Notes: generated by a model from the sequence alone, not told the origin. A stretch of DNA of 64,000 bases from Melampsora larici-populina 98AG31 (GCF_000204055.1 NW_006768772.1:986339-1050338); one strand, 5' to 3'. Counted from the stretch's first letter, positions 35,327 to 47,505 are shown. Numbers and translations: made by a program.

Positions 35327-36992
35327 TTTGCTATAAGATGTCAATTTCTAACTTTTATTAATTAATAGATTACTCTGAATTTAGGAAGGAGTCTTGCTCA
35401 AGGGTTGAAGTGGAATGCCACAATTAAAAAAATAGCCACACAATCAACCTGTTATCTTTTAACGTGATTGGTATATATGCACATTTTTTTCCATACAATT
35501 TGCTCTTCCAGTCTCACATTTTGCTGCATGTGACAGTAGCTGAGACCGTTGTACCACTAGTTCAAATATTACAATTCAAGCTGTTCCATGAATGTTTGAA
35601 AGACCCCATGATTACTTAATGTTTTACTGGCTTTTGAAATCTGAGGTATGTCCTCCAAAAACATATGTTATGTAAACAGTATCTTCTCTGTACCTGGTTT
35701 TCAAGCTGGGCCTCACCCTGCCACACCTTCATAACACTCACCGAGGCTATACATAAAAACTGTATCATTTCTCCTTTTCACTCTTGTCAATGCTACATTA
35801 CTGCTCATTCTTGTTCAACTTGTCTTTCCTGTGTATCTTTGATGAAATTACCCTATGACTGCATACACTTACCCTATCTGTGCCATGTTTCTATTGGCTT
35901 TGTATTATCTTTCTGATACCTCATATAGTAATTAGCTGAATATGAATCATGATATAATTCAAGCAAGTAAATCAAATTCTTTCTCATTCTATACATAGAT
36001 TGTTTTGACTGGGGTCTTCAGTTTGAATCTCAGCTTTGTCATTTTAAAGGTCTCCATCAACTTTTACTTCTATCATCACTGGTATTTTCAGCTCCTTATG
36101 TATTGGTTTTTAATTTTAGGCAAAATGAATCAAATCATTTTGGTCATTTTACACAGTATATATCTTTTGTTCTTTACTTAATCCTACTTGTGTCTTGGGA
36201 TAAAAACATCACCTTTAATTGAATCAAGGGCTGTGTGTTAGTGAAGAAATTCATAAAAATCTGAGTATTTTTTTGGCCAATTGACAAAAATTGCAAGACT
36301 TTGATCACAACATAAAAACCATTGGAAATCCATGGCCTTGCATCAAGCTTGACACTTGTTTAAGTTCAAATTGTCAGTAAAAGATGGAAAAATGTCTAAG
36401 ATACAACTGAACCTACCTGAAAATTCTACTTAGTAATTCTCAATTTGAAAACATGATCAGGAAGCCTCACCTGGGAATCAAATTCCTAAAATGGATTTAT
36501 TTTTTACTAAATATCAATAAATCAATTTTGACAGGCTTCACAAAGTTTCTTAAAACATTGTCTTTATTGATGTTTGCATAGGAAAACAATCATGTACAAA
36601 CATCTACATATGGTATATTTGTTGTACTGCTTTATAAATTATCAAGATCTCTTAAGCCTGATTCCAACCTCTAACCATACCCTCTGACTCTGAGACATGA
36701 GTCCAATGACCCTAAACCTTCCTATAGAATCACATATGTACAATATCCCAATCTTTAAATTTAACTAAATTAGTCATTCTAAATACATATATAGAAATTT
36801 AACCATCCAGACTTCATCACTATAAATTATTTTATTTCATTAAACTTATCATCTTTGATTTTTTCCCTTTGCTTTGCTTTTCTTTTCTATCCAAAGAAAA
36901 TCCTTCTTGAAATACATAAATAAAAACCATACCAAAAAAAAATCAAACCAATTTATAAAAACTTACCTTCAGAAGAAAATAAAACACACATA
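35327..36992 (+). other. Intergenic, no gene seen
   Basis: AT-rich spacer with only short, low-complexity frames. Confidence 0.5.
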
Positions 36993-36994
36993 TA

Positions 36995-37205
36995 CAGCCA
37001 TTCCGATATTGCTTGTCGCACCTGTTTGAAAAAGAAAAAGTTTGTGAGCTTGAAACCTAAGTTTTAACCGGCTAAAACCTGGAATTTGGCTGTATTGCCT
37101 TGAATTACAGCCAAGTTTGAAGTTTTATTGAGTAAAAACAGGTAAAAACTTAGGTTTCACTTTTTCTTTTTCAAACCGGAGCGACAAGCAATATCGGAAT
37201 GGCTG
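36995..37205. mobile_element. Hairpin MITE, TA-flanked, CAGCCA ends
   Basis: CAGCCATTCCGATATTGCTT at the left is the reverse complement of the right end, and the arms continue inward (GTCGC, TTTGAAAAAGAAAAAG, AAACCTAAGTTTT). TA flanks both sides (36993-36994, 37206-37207). 211 bp, no coding capacity. The ends resemble the 10.26-kb element only in the first five bases (CAGCC). Confidence 0.8.
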
Positions 37206-37558
37206 TACCTTCTAAAAATAAAAGAAAAAAGATATCTAAATCATTTTTCAATCAGAAGTCAATAAAGTTCTTTTGATTGATCAATTAAGACCAAGAAAAC
37301 AACCAAAACAACCTCTTTTTCTAAAATCTTTTTATTACACAATCACCAATAAACTTAAAAAAATCAAAATCAAAACTAAAACTAAAAGTACAACTTCAAA
37401 CCACTTGATCATCAACCTTCAAACCAAACCCCTCTCAATATTCCTCTTTGGCTTCCTCCTTCAAAGTTCCAATCCCCAAGCTCCCAACAAACCACCCAAT
37501 CCAACCCAACCTCACCAAAAAATCCATTTTTCAATTCTTCCATCTTATAGATTTGAAT

Positions 37559-39809
37559 TCAAAACAACCTAGCCAAAGAAGCCGCCGCACTCTTAGCATC
37601 CACCTTTGACCCAAACTCATCATCACCATTCCTCAAGGTCCTAATACCCTGAGCCATGAAATTAACCCTATACCTCTGTTGATTTGCATTCCTACTTCCA
37701 TGTCTCTGATGGGAAGCAGACTGTTGATTCTTATCGACCAAAGTTTGATGAATCATACTCTCTTCGATCCGATCTTCATCTAGGCTTGTCACCCTATCTT
37801 TCGATTCATATTTAATCTCTAATGGTTTTAATCCAATCGAATCAACTATTGATTTTAGTTTGGTAAACTCTTTTAAGATTGAGGTTTCATATATTAATTG
37901 AGTTCTGGAATTTTCGATTAAACTAAATAATAAATCGTCATGTAATTGTTTGGAATGTGTTCGTAAGGCTGGTCTTAGGTTATTGGAGATCATCGTGGCT
38001 TTTTCGGATAATTGTTCTTCTAATTTCTTAGCCTATAGAAATCAAAAACATTTCATCAATCAAAAACCATTTTCATCATATTTTTTTTCGTTTTCAAATT
38101 GGAGATTTTGATGAGAAATTGGATTGAAAACTTACTTCTTCTAATTCATCTAAAGCCAATTCGACTCTCTCACTAACCACTTGACCCGTACTCGACTTAA
38201 TCCTCTCAATATTCCTTCTCTTCTCAATCGATTTCTTCACCGCACTATAATGTTCATCCAACAAACTAGCTCGATTCTTTAAAACTTCTTTGCCAGCTTT
38301 CGATTCTACCGAACACCATCCAAACCCATCTGCCAAAGTGACCAAAGAACCAATAGCCAAACCAGTTTCAGCTACACTCAAGTTTCTTAGTCCATCTGCC
38401 AACTTTTTAAACCCATTTGATAAACTTGGATGAGATTCAGTAGTAGAAAAAGAAATGAATTTCGTTGAGAGATCTTGATGAGCCGAAGATAACGTTCTAG
38501 TCACTCTGGCTAAACTTTCGACTTTACTTACTACACTTCCTAATCGATCTTCTAATAATCTAAACTGTAATCTAGCATTCGATAACTCATCTTCTTCTAC
38601 AATCGAGACGATCATCTCTGGTTTACCAGTGATCCCATTAACATTTGTAGAAGATAAAGCTCTTCCAGTAGGTAAGTTTGAAGAAGTAGGTGATTTATGA
38701 TGAGATGATAATGGATTAAATGAACCGAACCCTCCACTCGGATGACTTGTGAGCTTTCGTTTCGATCGTGTTTGGGGTGTGTACCCAAAATCAGATTCTA
38801 GAAAGATTCGTAACTCGTCATCGGTTCGTAAGGATTGGTCTTGGAGTAATCTATCAAAGAATTGTTGGAAGGCTGAGGCTACTAATCTATCATCGTCTGC
38901 TGGATTAGGTGCTGATGTACTATTTTCAATCAAAATTCAAAATCCAAAACCAATCCAAAAAAATCAGTTTCAGTTTCTTTTTGTTTCAAGTTTTTTTGTT
39001 GGTTTTTTTATTTTTTTTGAAGAGAATTCAATAACTCAACTTTGGAAATGGAATAGGTGGTACGATCGTATGAGGATTATTAGCCGAAATAGATTCATAA
39101 AATAATAAAAATTCACGATAAGATCTTGAGATATTCGAACAATGACCTGATCGATTCGTAATTAAATTTGACTAAAAAACCAACACCCCCCACACACACA
39201 AAAAAAACACATGTCAATTTAAGTTTCTTTGGGTTTTGATTTGTTTTGTTTTTGGATGAGAGGTTTTACCCATGCATCGAATTTGATGTATAGATCACGA
39301 CGGTTTCTTTCGACATTAGAAACACGAATTCTAGTACTCGGTTCTTTTGATTTAACTTGAATTTGATTTGAACTTGAGTTTGGGTTTTGGTTAGGGTTAG
39401 AAGAAGTAGTTAAAGATTGATCGATCAAAGAAGGTCTACGATTTTCTTCTCTAGTAGGACTACGAGGTTCTCTACTGATTTGAGAAGTAGAATGAAATCT
39501 TTGAGAAGTACTAGTAGCTGAAGTAGGACTCAAACTAGAATGAGTTTGATGATAGAGTGATTGGTTTGAGATTTGATGATTTGATGGTGATAGTGATGGA
39601 GGTGACTTTGATCGGTTTGGCCATATGATTGATTGTGATTGAGATTGAGATGGTGGATTGATTGAGTTTGGTTTTGAGAATGGTGAAGTAGGCCAGTTTT
39701 GATTAGTATTCAGATGAGTTGGAGTGATGGGATGATGATGATGATGACTAACTAAGACTGATAGATGTGGTTGAGGTTGATTGAATGAGTTACTGTTTAA
39801 TGGATCCAT
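37559..39809 (-). CDS. VPS17: Vps17-type retromer sorting nexin (PX-BAR)
   Basis: With Vps5 it forms the membrane-bending half of retromer, returning receptors from endosome to Golgi. Exons 39270-39809, 39041-39171, 38136-38919 and 37559-38032 total 1929 nt (642 aa). The first ~150 residues are Ser/Pro/His/Gln-rich and disordered. The PX domain runs from RIRVSNVERNRRDLYIKFDA across the intron to SRSYREFLLFYESI and IVPPIPFP. The BAR domain follows (DRLVASAFQQFFDRLLQD, SLVTLADGFGW, VKKSIEKRRNIERIKSSTGQ, LDELEEAKKLEEQL, QLHDDLLFSLIENSRTQLIY). ERNRRD and IVPP favour Vps17 over Vps5 or other nexins. The second intron uses a GTTGAG donor. It is transcribed divergently from BET1. Confidence 0.85.
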
Positions 39810-39989
39810 CCTTCAAATCAAATCAAAGTAGTGGTAGTGGTAGTGGTAGTGCTGCTTCAAGTGCTGCTGCTGGTTCAGTGAGGGTAACTTCAAATTCAAA
39901 ACACTTAAAATTTAAAACTTAAACTTAACCAAACCAATCATTCCAACCCAACCTCAACCCACCAACTCATCCAATCCAACCTCATCACC
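39810..39989. promoter_or_regulatory. Bidirectional promoter between VPS17 and BET1
   Basis: Only 180 bp separate the two start codons. The interval contains a GGTAGT triplet run (39831-39852), a GCTGCT cluster and CCAACC-rich leader sequence. No TATA box is clear. Confidence 0.5.
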
Positions 39990-40695
39990 ATGAACAAGTA
40001 AGCATTTCCACATCAAACCACTTTCAAAAACCACCAACAAACTAATCATCCAACTATTTTCAGTTTAACTCATAGAGGAGATCCAAATAGAGATAGATCT
40101 GCTCTCTTTTCAAGTAATTCAAATCCAACTACAACTACAAATTATTCTTCGTATAAATCTATCGAATCTTTGGAATCCCAAAACGATCATGACTTTGAAG
40201 GTTTATCTGCAAAAGTTAAATTATTAAAAGAAGTTGAGTTGATCTTTTTGAAATAAAATAGCTTCAGGGTTTTGGATTGATTTGGGTTGGGAATGGTTGG
40301 AAATAGATTTCAATTAATATTGGTACAGAAGTTAAAGATTCGTCTAAACTCATGTCAAAGATGGTATTCATTTGTCTTTCTGTTTTTCTCTAAACCCAAT
40401 TTCATACTGATTCTTGATTTTTTTTTTTCTTGGGGGGCATCTTTGTCTTTGGGATTCTTTTTGGTTTTTTGTAGAATGATTCGTTTTTTGAAGCTACGGG
40501 TCTTTTATCCGGTACATTTAAAAAAATGAATAAGATGTCAGAAAGACAAACGGGTAGATGGTGGTATTGTACATCATCATCATCTTGATCTCTTTTTCTT
40601 GATTTAATCATTGAGGGTTTCGGTTTTTTTTTGCAAAAATAGGGATGTTGTTTTTGATTATCGTCTTTTGGGTTTTTGTTTTGACTTGGTTGTGA
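39990..40695 (+). CDS. BET1: Bet1-type ER-Golgi Qc-SNARE
   Basis: It is a SNARE for fusion of COPII vesicles with the Golgi. Five exons (39990-39997, 40064-40232, 40307-40363, 40475-40568, 40643-40695) total 381 nt (126 aa), the usual length. The SNARE motif starts SIESLESQNDHDFEGLSAKV, continues IGTEVKDSSKLMSKM (Asp/Glu-rich heptads), then DSFFEATGLLSGTFKKMNKM, and a C-terminal anchor YWMLFLIIVFWVFVLTW follows RQTGRWW. The first coding exon is only 8 nt. The second intron starts GTTGAG. The anchor appears only if the last intron (40569-40642, GTACAT..ATAG) is removed. Without that, the protein would end in a Ser run and lack a membrane tail. Confidence 0.9.
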
Positions 40696-42217
40696 GTCTT
40701 TTGAATTTTTTATGAATTGATTTGGTTTACTTTTAATAAGATTTTCATTCGATTTTTGATTGATATTTGAATGGTTTTTTTTCTTAGGTGGAGACATTGA
40801 GTTTTCATTATTTCATTGATTTCTTGGTTTTTTATATCTCTTCTTTTTTTTCTAAATCATCTTTGACTTTTTTCCTTCCTATTCATCAAATAAACAACAG
40901 AGTTTCTATTTCTTTTTTACCAATCTAAAGCTATTTCTTTTCTAGTGAATATTTAAATTCATTTTATGTTCATATACTTCGATTTCGTTCTTCTTTTTGT
41001 TTTTGGTAAAGTTGATTTGTTTTGTTAGAAGGGAAAGTATGATTGATGAATTATAAAAAAACATATATATAACCAATGAAATTCAATTTATAAGATTTTT
41101 GAAAATTCCATTGATTCTGATTAAAGGTTTTACAATTTGAAGTATTTCAAGATCTCAAGAAGACCTCCTAATCCAATCTTGAGCATAGACTTTCAAGGGT
41201 TGTCTTCACTTAAAGCAATTTCTAGAATCTAGACACAGATCTTTACATTCTATAAAATGCAAAAACTGAACCATACTCAAATTTTGTAGGATGTAATTTC
41301 TGACCAGAAATTAGGCTTAATTCGAACACACCCTTAAACCAGCTGGAAGTTGTTCTCTCTAATATTCTGGAGCTCAACAAAGGAGGTCGGGTGAGACGAG
41401 ATGGTAGGAAAGCTAGATAAGAGAATCTTGTTTTAAATCATAAAGATCTAGAGGAGGTTCATCTAAGATTTAAAAAAACATGGACTAGACTTGTATAAGT
41501 TTTGTTCCCTACTAAACTGGATATTACCAATAGAAACAATTGGAGAGTTTCTACATGCACAACAATTTATCTATCCATATAATTGGAGTGCGCTCATCAA
41601 AAGATCATTGTTCAATGAAAAAGGAAAGTGGTATGCAGAGCAGGCACTCTCTTCCAAGAAATTTATATCGAAGACACAAGATCCATATATCATTCAGTAC
41701 CCAGCGTTTAGTTGGAGATAAAAGAAGAGTAGTGGTCTCAGAAAACTCCAATGAATTTAAATAAGTGCCGAGATCGTTTAGGGAATGTTTATATTCCATC
41801 TCGACACCAAAAAAGAAATCGGTTCTCACTGACACAACAGTTTATCAATAGCTCAAAATCACTTATACAACAAATATAACTGTGAAGATGGAAGACAAGA
41901 GGATGAGAAAGATTGTGCGTGTTTTGTTTTTGGGAGGTTTCTTAGTTTAGTATCCTAGAGTTCATTTATGGTTTCTTTGTGAGTTATTGTTAGGATCGGA
42001 TTGCGAAGACTTAAGATTTGTCTCGCGCTACATCTCTATTCGGTTTCCTGTTTTTTTAGAGATGATGATTGTAATCTGAGATAGCGGATAGAGAGAGAGG
42101 TTCTTCAACGATTTACTCCTCCCCAGGCTGGTACCCTTTGATGAGCATCTGGATCAATTTGCCTTTGAATCGAATGACTCATCATCAGTGTGATAATAAT
42201 GATACAAAAAGATATTT
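40696..42217 (+). other. Intergenic with a MITE relic
   Basis: No gene seen. At 41285-41333, TTGTAGGATGTAATTTCTGA..CCAGAAAT..CTTAATTCGAACACACCC is a worn right end of the GTTCACTTAAG element family, followed by TTA. Confidence 0.5.
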
Positions 42218-43664
42218 CTAAATCACATACGTTTGTCTCGATGGTTGTCCAAGAGTAGAGTTATGAATCTCATCAATCGAATCCGAACGTTTTCTTCGTA
42301 AATCATTAGAGTCTGGTATCGAATTTGGAAAAGACCTTTCGGCTTGACAAATAAAATCGTATGCCTTTTTTTTGTAATATCCAAGTAAATATTTATACAG
42401 ATTTGTCATTTGTGAGCATTCGAGCTTTTTTTGTAATTTTTTTCATGTTTGGAAAGGAAATTAAATTCGATAATACTTACATCTAATTGACGTAAGAAAC
42501 CTAGATTTGGAGATGCACAGAACCGTCGACTTTGAATAAACCTAAAAGTTAATGTGTTGGAACCAAAAAATGTCAGAGTCTCGAATTAGAAAATCTTGAA
42601 GCAAAGAAAAGAGAGAAGAGAGAGAAGAGAATGAACTTCACTGGAATGCATCTTCAGATGTCATTTTATATCTTGACATAGCATAAGCAGTTCTGTTTTT
42701 ACAATTGTCGACCATTAATAAAAACGAGAATTTTTTTATTAGATGATCACTAAAAAGAAATGAAAAGATTCATGACGAACGCCACAGCTGGTGATCTGCT
42801 TAATCCATCCCCGCAATGTACCAAGACTTTTCCACCTGAATTGACACATCCATTTATGAATCGCAAAGCTCTAGATAAAGATATTGAAAGAGAAAACTGT
42901 TAAGGATTTGACCTGACTTTAGAGAATCTTCCGGACTTGATGAGATTTTTTACTTACTCAGGGAAAATTGAAATCAAGTTTTGATCTGTTGCATCTCTAA
43001 TATCAAGTACACAGTACTGAAATTGACGAGGGAACCTAGGTTTAAGTAAGTGACTGTTCCAAAAAGAAAATAGGTAGGTTAAAAAGATTGGAATGTTTTG
43101 TTGATGGTCTTCGAAAGGAGTTTGACTTAACGATTCGCGGTTTTCGGATATACAACATATATGAGTAATCGATGAGCTTGTTAAAGCGTTTAGATCTTTG
43201 GAAGCTTGGTAAGGTCCAACGAAAACTGAAGGTAAGACTTCTTGTGCTTCTCTTCTCATCTCATATCTATTTAAAAAAACCCATCAAAAGTTAATGAAGA
43301 CAACTCAGATAAAAACATGACCAAAAAAAAGTAAATGGTAGGTTCTGGTACTCAACTTCCAATCGATCGATGGACCGATTGCTTCAAGTAGTTCGGATGG
43401 ATAAGAAGGATTCATGTGGAAAGGTCTGTTGAAGGTACCTGCGAAGTATCTTTGACGAAGAATGTGATCCGGTGGTAGACCAGCGACACCTGGATTCATT
43501 TCTAACTGATATGTATTGTATGTGACAAAACCCGGCCCTGGGTGTGTATAATTATGTACGGTCTGAGATTGGAATTTCGAACTGAATTTGTATTGGGAGC
43601 CGCAATGTTTTAAGAAAGAAAGGATTGAGGAGGAGGAGGAGCAAGAAATCATGAATTCCTTCAA
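42218..43664 (-). CDS. STYX-like dual-specificity phosphatase
   Basis: It is a small phosphatase of the STYX/DUSP group, which binds phospho-proteins or dephosphorylates them. Seven exons (43357-43664, 43132-43266, 42958-43053, 42781-42870, 42642-42692, 42481-42541, 42218-42424) total 948 nt (315 aa). The order follows STYX: YEMRREAQEVLPSVFVGPYQ, SSSITHICCI, LLKPRFPRQFQYCVLDIRD, then the active-site loop LVHCGDGLSRSP, and AYAMSRYKMTSEDAFQFIQS with RRFCASPNLGFLRQLD. Animal STYX has Gly in place of the catalytic Cys. Here Cys is kept (HCGDGLSRS fits HCx5R), so it may be a working enzyme. The donors are unusual: GTTGAG, GTTAAG and GTTCGT are each required by phase. The start codon could also be an internal Met (MNPGVAG). 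Confidence 0.85.
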
Positions 43665-44450
43665 ATTATCTTTGTCTCATACACATGTGCAGAAATTCGT
43701 AGAAGGAGAGGCCCACGTTTGGGATCAGAAGGTATTGCAGACAGCTCCAAACACATGGGTTGGGTTGATACCAGCTGAGAAGACCTGATAATGATATCAC
43801 TTATGACCACTTTTTGGTCAAGTGTTTTCGATTCTCTGGTTTAGTCCATAAAGAGTCCATGATATCATATGATATTTAATCTGACTTCATGGAATACCCT
43901 GTTGGTATTTCGTGGCAGGCGACTTTGGAAGTAGTTCCAATGAAATAGCCACAAACTACATTGTGATGATGATAAGATATCTTGCATTGCAGCACTTCGA
44001 CAATAATCCTTCCTAATATAATACAAAGACAAATCTGTCCAAAGTCTCATGAAACTATTTTTTCAAAATATTTAGAACGCTTCCGTCAACTTCGGAATAT
44101 GGAGATTCTTTAGAGTCTAAACCATAATTCCAATAAAGTCAATTGTAGATTGTTCCTTCAATCACTTATCTCCATGAAACTAATCAGATAACAAAAGTCA
44201 TATGAGGAAATTAGTAGGATCAAAAGTATTGACCCGTGATGGAACTCTTTTCTAGTGAGTCTTATGTTCAATAGACCATCAAACCCAACTCTTGACATTC
44301 TTTCAAATTCGAGGGCAAGCTGATCAAACTTTGAAGCTTTCCTTCCTTGGACCCTGTTACTCGGCCTATCCTCCTGGAGATGTGCTATGAAGCACCTATT
44401 TTGATATCTCATAGGAGTGTATAGCCTCATTGCTCATAAAGCGTCTTTGT
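43665..44450 (+). other. Intergenic between the DUF7872-like and STYX-like genes
   Basis: 3' region of the upstream gene and promoter of the phosphatase, both transcribed leftward. No gene seen. Confidence 0.5.
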
Positions 44451-46839
44451 TCATCTTGGATGAGATTTGGGAGCATAGATTGGGACCCCAGCATCCTGAC
44501 ACGCCTTTGCTGTCCGGACCCCTCTTTCCCGCGCTTCTTTGACCACTACATACCAAGATGATGAACAAAGATAGATCCAAGATCAGAACAAACGTTATTT
44601 TGAGTCTTTTATTTATTTAGATGGAAATGATAGAAAGAAAGATAATTCAAACCCACCTTGTTCTGTACAATCGCAGACCGGGAGATTAAAGATACACTCC
44701 GTGTTAATATCTAGTGGTAAACCCCTGTAGAAATGTAGGATCAGTATTACTATGGGTATCGCATTATATGAAGAAAAACGATAACCTACGCTTCAGCATA
44801 TGGATCATACTCGTACTTTCCGTACTTCTTCTGACAGTTCCAGGCCGCTGTGGTCAAGAATTCTGGTGTGAAACCGTACTTGGTAGCGATTTTTGAACTA
44901 CCAAAGAATTTCTTGATCGTTTTAGTTCCATCTGCTTGTACTATATTCATCATTCTGATCAAATTTTTGGTTGGAAGGGGATGCAAAAGAAACCGACATT
45001 TCAGTAAATAGTGTCATTCTCAATTAACACGGCCTTTCACTTAGTTAGCGAAGAGGGAGGTGGCCTACATTCCGGTATTGTCGCAGTAAGACAAAACTGA
45101 TGGACCATCAAAAGCCCCGTTAGGTCCTGAATGATTACAGGGATCCTTTAAGTGGAAAAAGTAGTGTCATGAAGGTATCAGAGACAATCTATCGTGTTCC
45201 AAAGGAATGCTCATCGTCTTGAAATAGAAATCACTTACACTTCCTCGAAGGATAAAAATACTCTGCATATCTCGTCAGTTTGACTCTAGACAGTCATTTT
45301 CATTAAACCAAAAAACTGGCAAACCTGAGATTTCAATACAGCCGAGAGAAGCCGTAATGTAACAACCCGTTCGTATGCGTTCAAGGCTTCTGATTCTGGA
45401 GGACTCAATGGCGCTTCCAAAAATGCACCATTCTGTAAAGCGCCATACATCCCCTTTTGTGTACTTATACCAGCTTGTAAGACTCCAAGGGTGTAGTTTG
45501 CAATCATCTGTTGTGTACGATCTTGCATCATTGACAATGTCCAAGAAAAATCTGCCCACTATACATAGGTATCCAGTAGACCAAAGAGGTGATCATGAGT
45601 TACGGAAGATAACGAATATGAAGGCTAGAGAGTTTATATACATACATACCTTTGTATAACCGCTAATCACATCTGGAGGATCACGCATCGTATTTTGCCA
45701 AAGTCCGATCTCCGAAACTGTAGTGTATAGAAATCCTTGGATAGTTAAATATACCCATATTCCACAACCGGGAAAGACCCAACCAGGTACGATTCCTGTA
45801 CTCGAAGCTAATACTCCAATAAGGCTTCATAGAAAAATATATAGATGCACACCATCAGTTGTTTCTTCTTTAAGTCAAACATACGCTAAACTTGAAGTTG
45901 ATAGAGGTAATTTTACGTGGCAGTTTTGATTATTGTGGCGCTTCGTGGTGGGCTCAGATCTGTGACCTGCGTAAAAGAAGCGTAAGTTTATAAGTGTGCC
46001 ATGGATAAGGACGTCCATGAATCATATTTCGACTCAAACGTACCATTGCAGGAGCTATCTCTAGTAGGGCGGATGGACAACCAAAGATCAGATTCATATC
46101 TCAGGCGGGTTTGAGGCATTAAGTGTGGTACACATTTGGTTATGAGACTAACCCTGCACGCGTCCGACTCTGGAGTTTTCACAACAATTAGTGTGACTGA
46201 AAAGATTGGGTGGTGGAGTTTTTTTAAAGACTCACGCAAATGCGATGGATGTGTAAATTGAATTCATGAGATCATTCCAATTCTGGGTTGCTACCAGAAT
46301 ATACCATGCCGGAGCTTGTGCTCCACTGCACAACTAGAGGAATAACCAATTGTAAGGCAGTGATGAGATGAAGTGTAGCTTACTATCTAGGGTCTGTGAG
46401 GTGGTGTAGATTACACTCACTTGTCCTACATCACACGACCGCCCGATTCCGCATGCCAAATTGGTAACGTTCATAGAGTTTGCGTAAGCCTGTAAGACAT
46501 CGGGCTCGTCAAGTTTTGGTTTGCCGTTCTTGTGAAGAGAAGATCGAAAAGTGTATCCGATTCCAAATATACAACCAACGATAGAGTGGAGCCACCGGTA
46601 TAATCTTCAAGGTATTCATTGAGGTCTAGATCGGTCCAGAGTTGTTTGTTCAAAGGTCGCTTGACACAGCTAGTACGTGCCTCTAACAAGGTGGCATTCA
46701 CAGGATTTTTTGAGCCTTTGAGACTGGTTACTTTGGTGTTGGGGTAAGCGAGCTGTGCCAGGACGACCTGGATACTTGAGCAGAAAAAGATTAGGTCCCA
46801 AAATCTGAGGCATATCCTGATGGGTTGGATGGATCCCAT
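44451..46839 (-). CDS. Secreted DUF7872-like protein, 12 exons
   Basis: Function unknown. From memory the layout matches a basidiomycete family (DUF7872). Proposed exons: 46576-46839, 46421-46489, 46236-46333, 46044-46099, 45917-45966 (or to about 45893), 45650-45824, 45340-45558, 45241-45285, 45069-45145, 44790-44954, 44657-44724, 44451-44545. The N-terminus has a signal peptide (DLIFFCSSIQVVLAQ). Family-like blocks: LDLNEYLEDYTGG, NLACGIGRSCDVGQLCSGAQ, WYILVATQNWNDLMNS, GIVPGWVFPGCGIWVYLTI, QDRTQQMIANYTLGVLQAGI, GAFDGPSVLSYCDNTGIMMN, KYGFTPEFLTTAAWNCQKKY, YDPYAEAGLPLDINTECIF and VCDCTEQ, ending ACQDAGVPIYAPKSHPR. Around exons 3-5 two frames compete: the one with the better family wording (ALLEIAPAM, VTDLSPP) is one base out of phase, so a small frameshift is possible. 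Confidence 0.7.
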
Positions 46840-47140
46840 GATATGGGACTGTGCCAGGGAAAGTGCAATCTTATGCACGACTAGCGGAATGCGGGGTTTC
46901 AAGATGGAGTGAGTCGGTAAGAAGTGAGTGAAGCAGCGCGATGCTTATTCTGTTTGTATGAGGATATGAATGAGGCCATCGAGGAGGCCTCTGTCGTCAT
47001 TTTGTTTCTGATCATTCCACTTTGATAAAACACATTAGAACTGGTTAAGCAGTCGTTCATCAAGCTTGTTACCGATTCAGTATTTGAGTAGATTTGAGTC
47101 CATTTTTTATCCGGAGTTTTATGTATTACGATGAGCCAAC
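46840..47140 (+). other. Promoter region of the DUF7872-like gene
   Basis: Upstream sequence, no gene seen. Confidence 0.4.
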
Positions 47141-47305
47141 GTTCTTCGTCAAAGACCCATCGGAGGTATCGTCACAAGGAACGTCGTCATGAATCCTTCT
47201 TATCCGTCGAAACTACTTGAAGCAATCAGTCCATCGATCGATTGGAAGTTGGGTACCAGAATTTACCATTCAATTTTTTTTGTCATGATGATGTTGTCTG
47301 AGTCG
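47141..47305 (+). pseudogene. Fragment of the STYX-like gene, inverted duplicate
   Basis: This plus-strand stretch repeats minus-strand 43475-43295, that is, the end of exon 1 and the start of intron 1. Shared words include TTCTTCGTCAAAGA, ATGAATCCTTCTTATCC, CTACTTGAAGCAATC and CCATCGATCGATTGGAAGTT. It carries several substitutions and an altered donor (GTTGGG in place of GTTGAG). No other exon follows. Confidence 0.8.
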
Positions 47306-47402
47306 CCTTCTGACTGAACCCTTCACCTCATGATCACTATCATTTGAACAACCCCCCTCGCCATTTAGGTTTATGTTAATCTTTCAATTTTGTATCAAAA
47401 AT

Positions 47403-47505
47403 AAGCTATCAAACACTACACCAACCTCCTGATCCTTTCGATCCTAATTGCTTTTGATGAATCTAAACAGATAGACCAAATTTCATCCTAGTTCTCACAC
47501 TCTAA
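47403..47505 (-). repeat. Dispersed repeat arm, inverted copy of 61700-61803
   Basis: The reverse complement matches 61700-61803 with few differences, for example GGTCTATCTGTTTAGATTCA and AAAAGCAATTAGGATC. In both places it directly abuts a GTTCACTTAAG-type element end. Confidence 0.75.

Noticed and set aside
45286..45324. 39-nt intron GTTTGC..CTAG in the DUF7872-like gene
   Set aside because: Shorter than other introns here. A GTATTG donor 15 bases upstream gives a 54-nt intron with the same phase.
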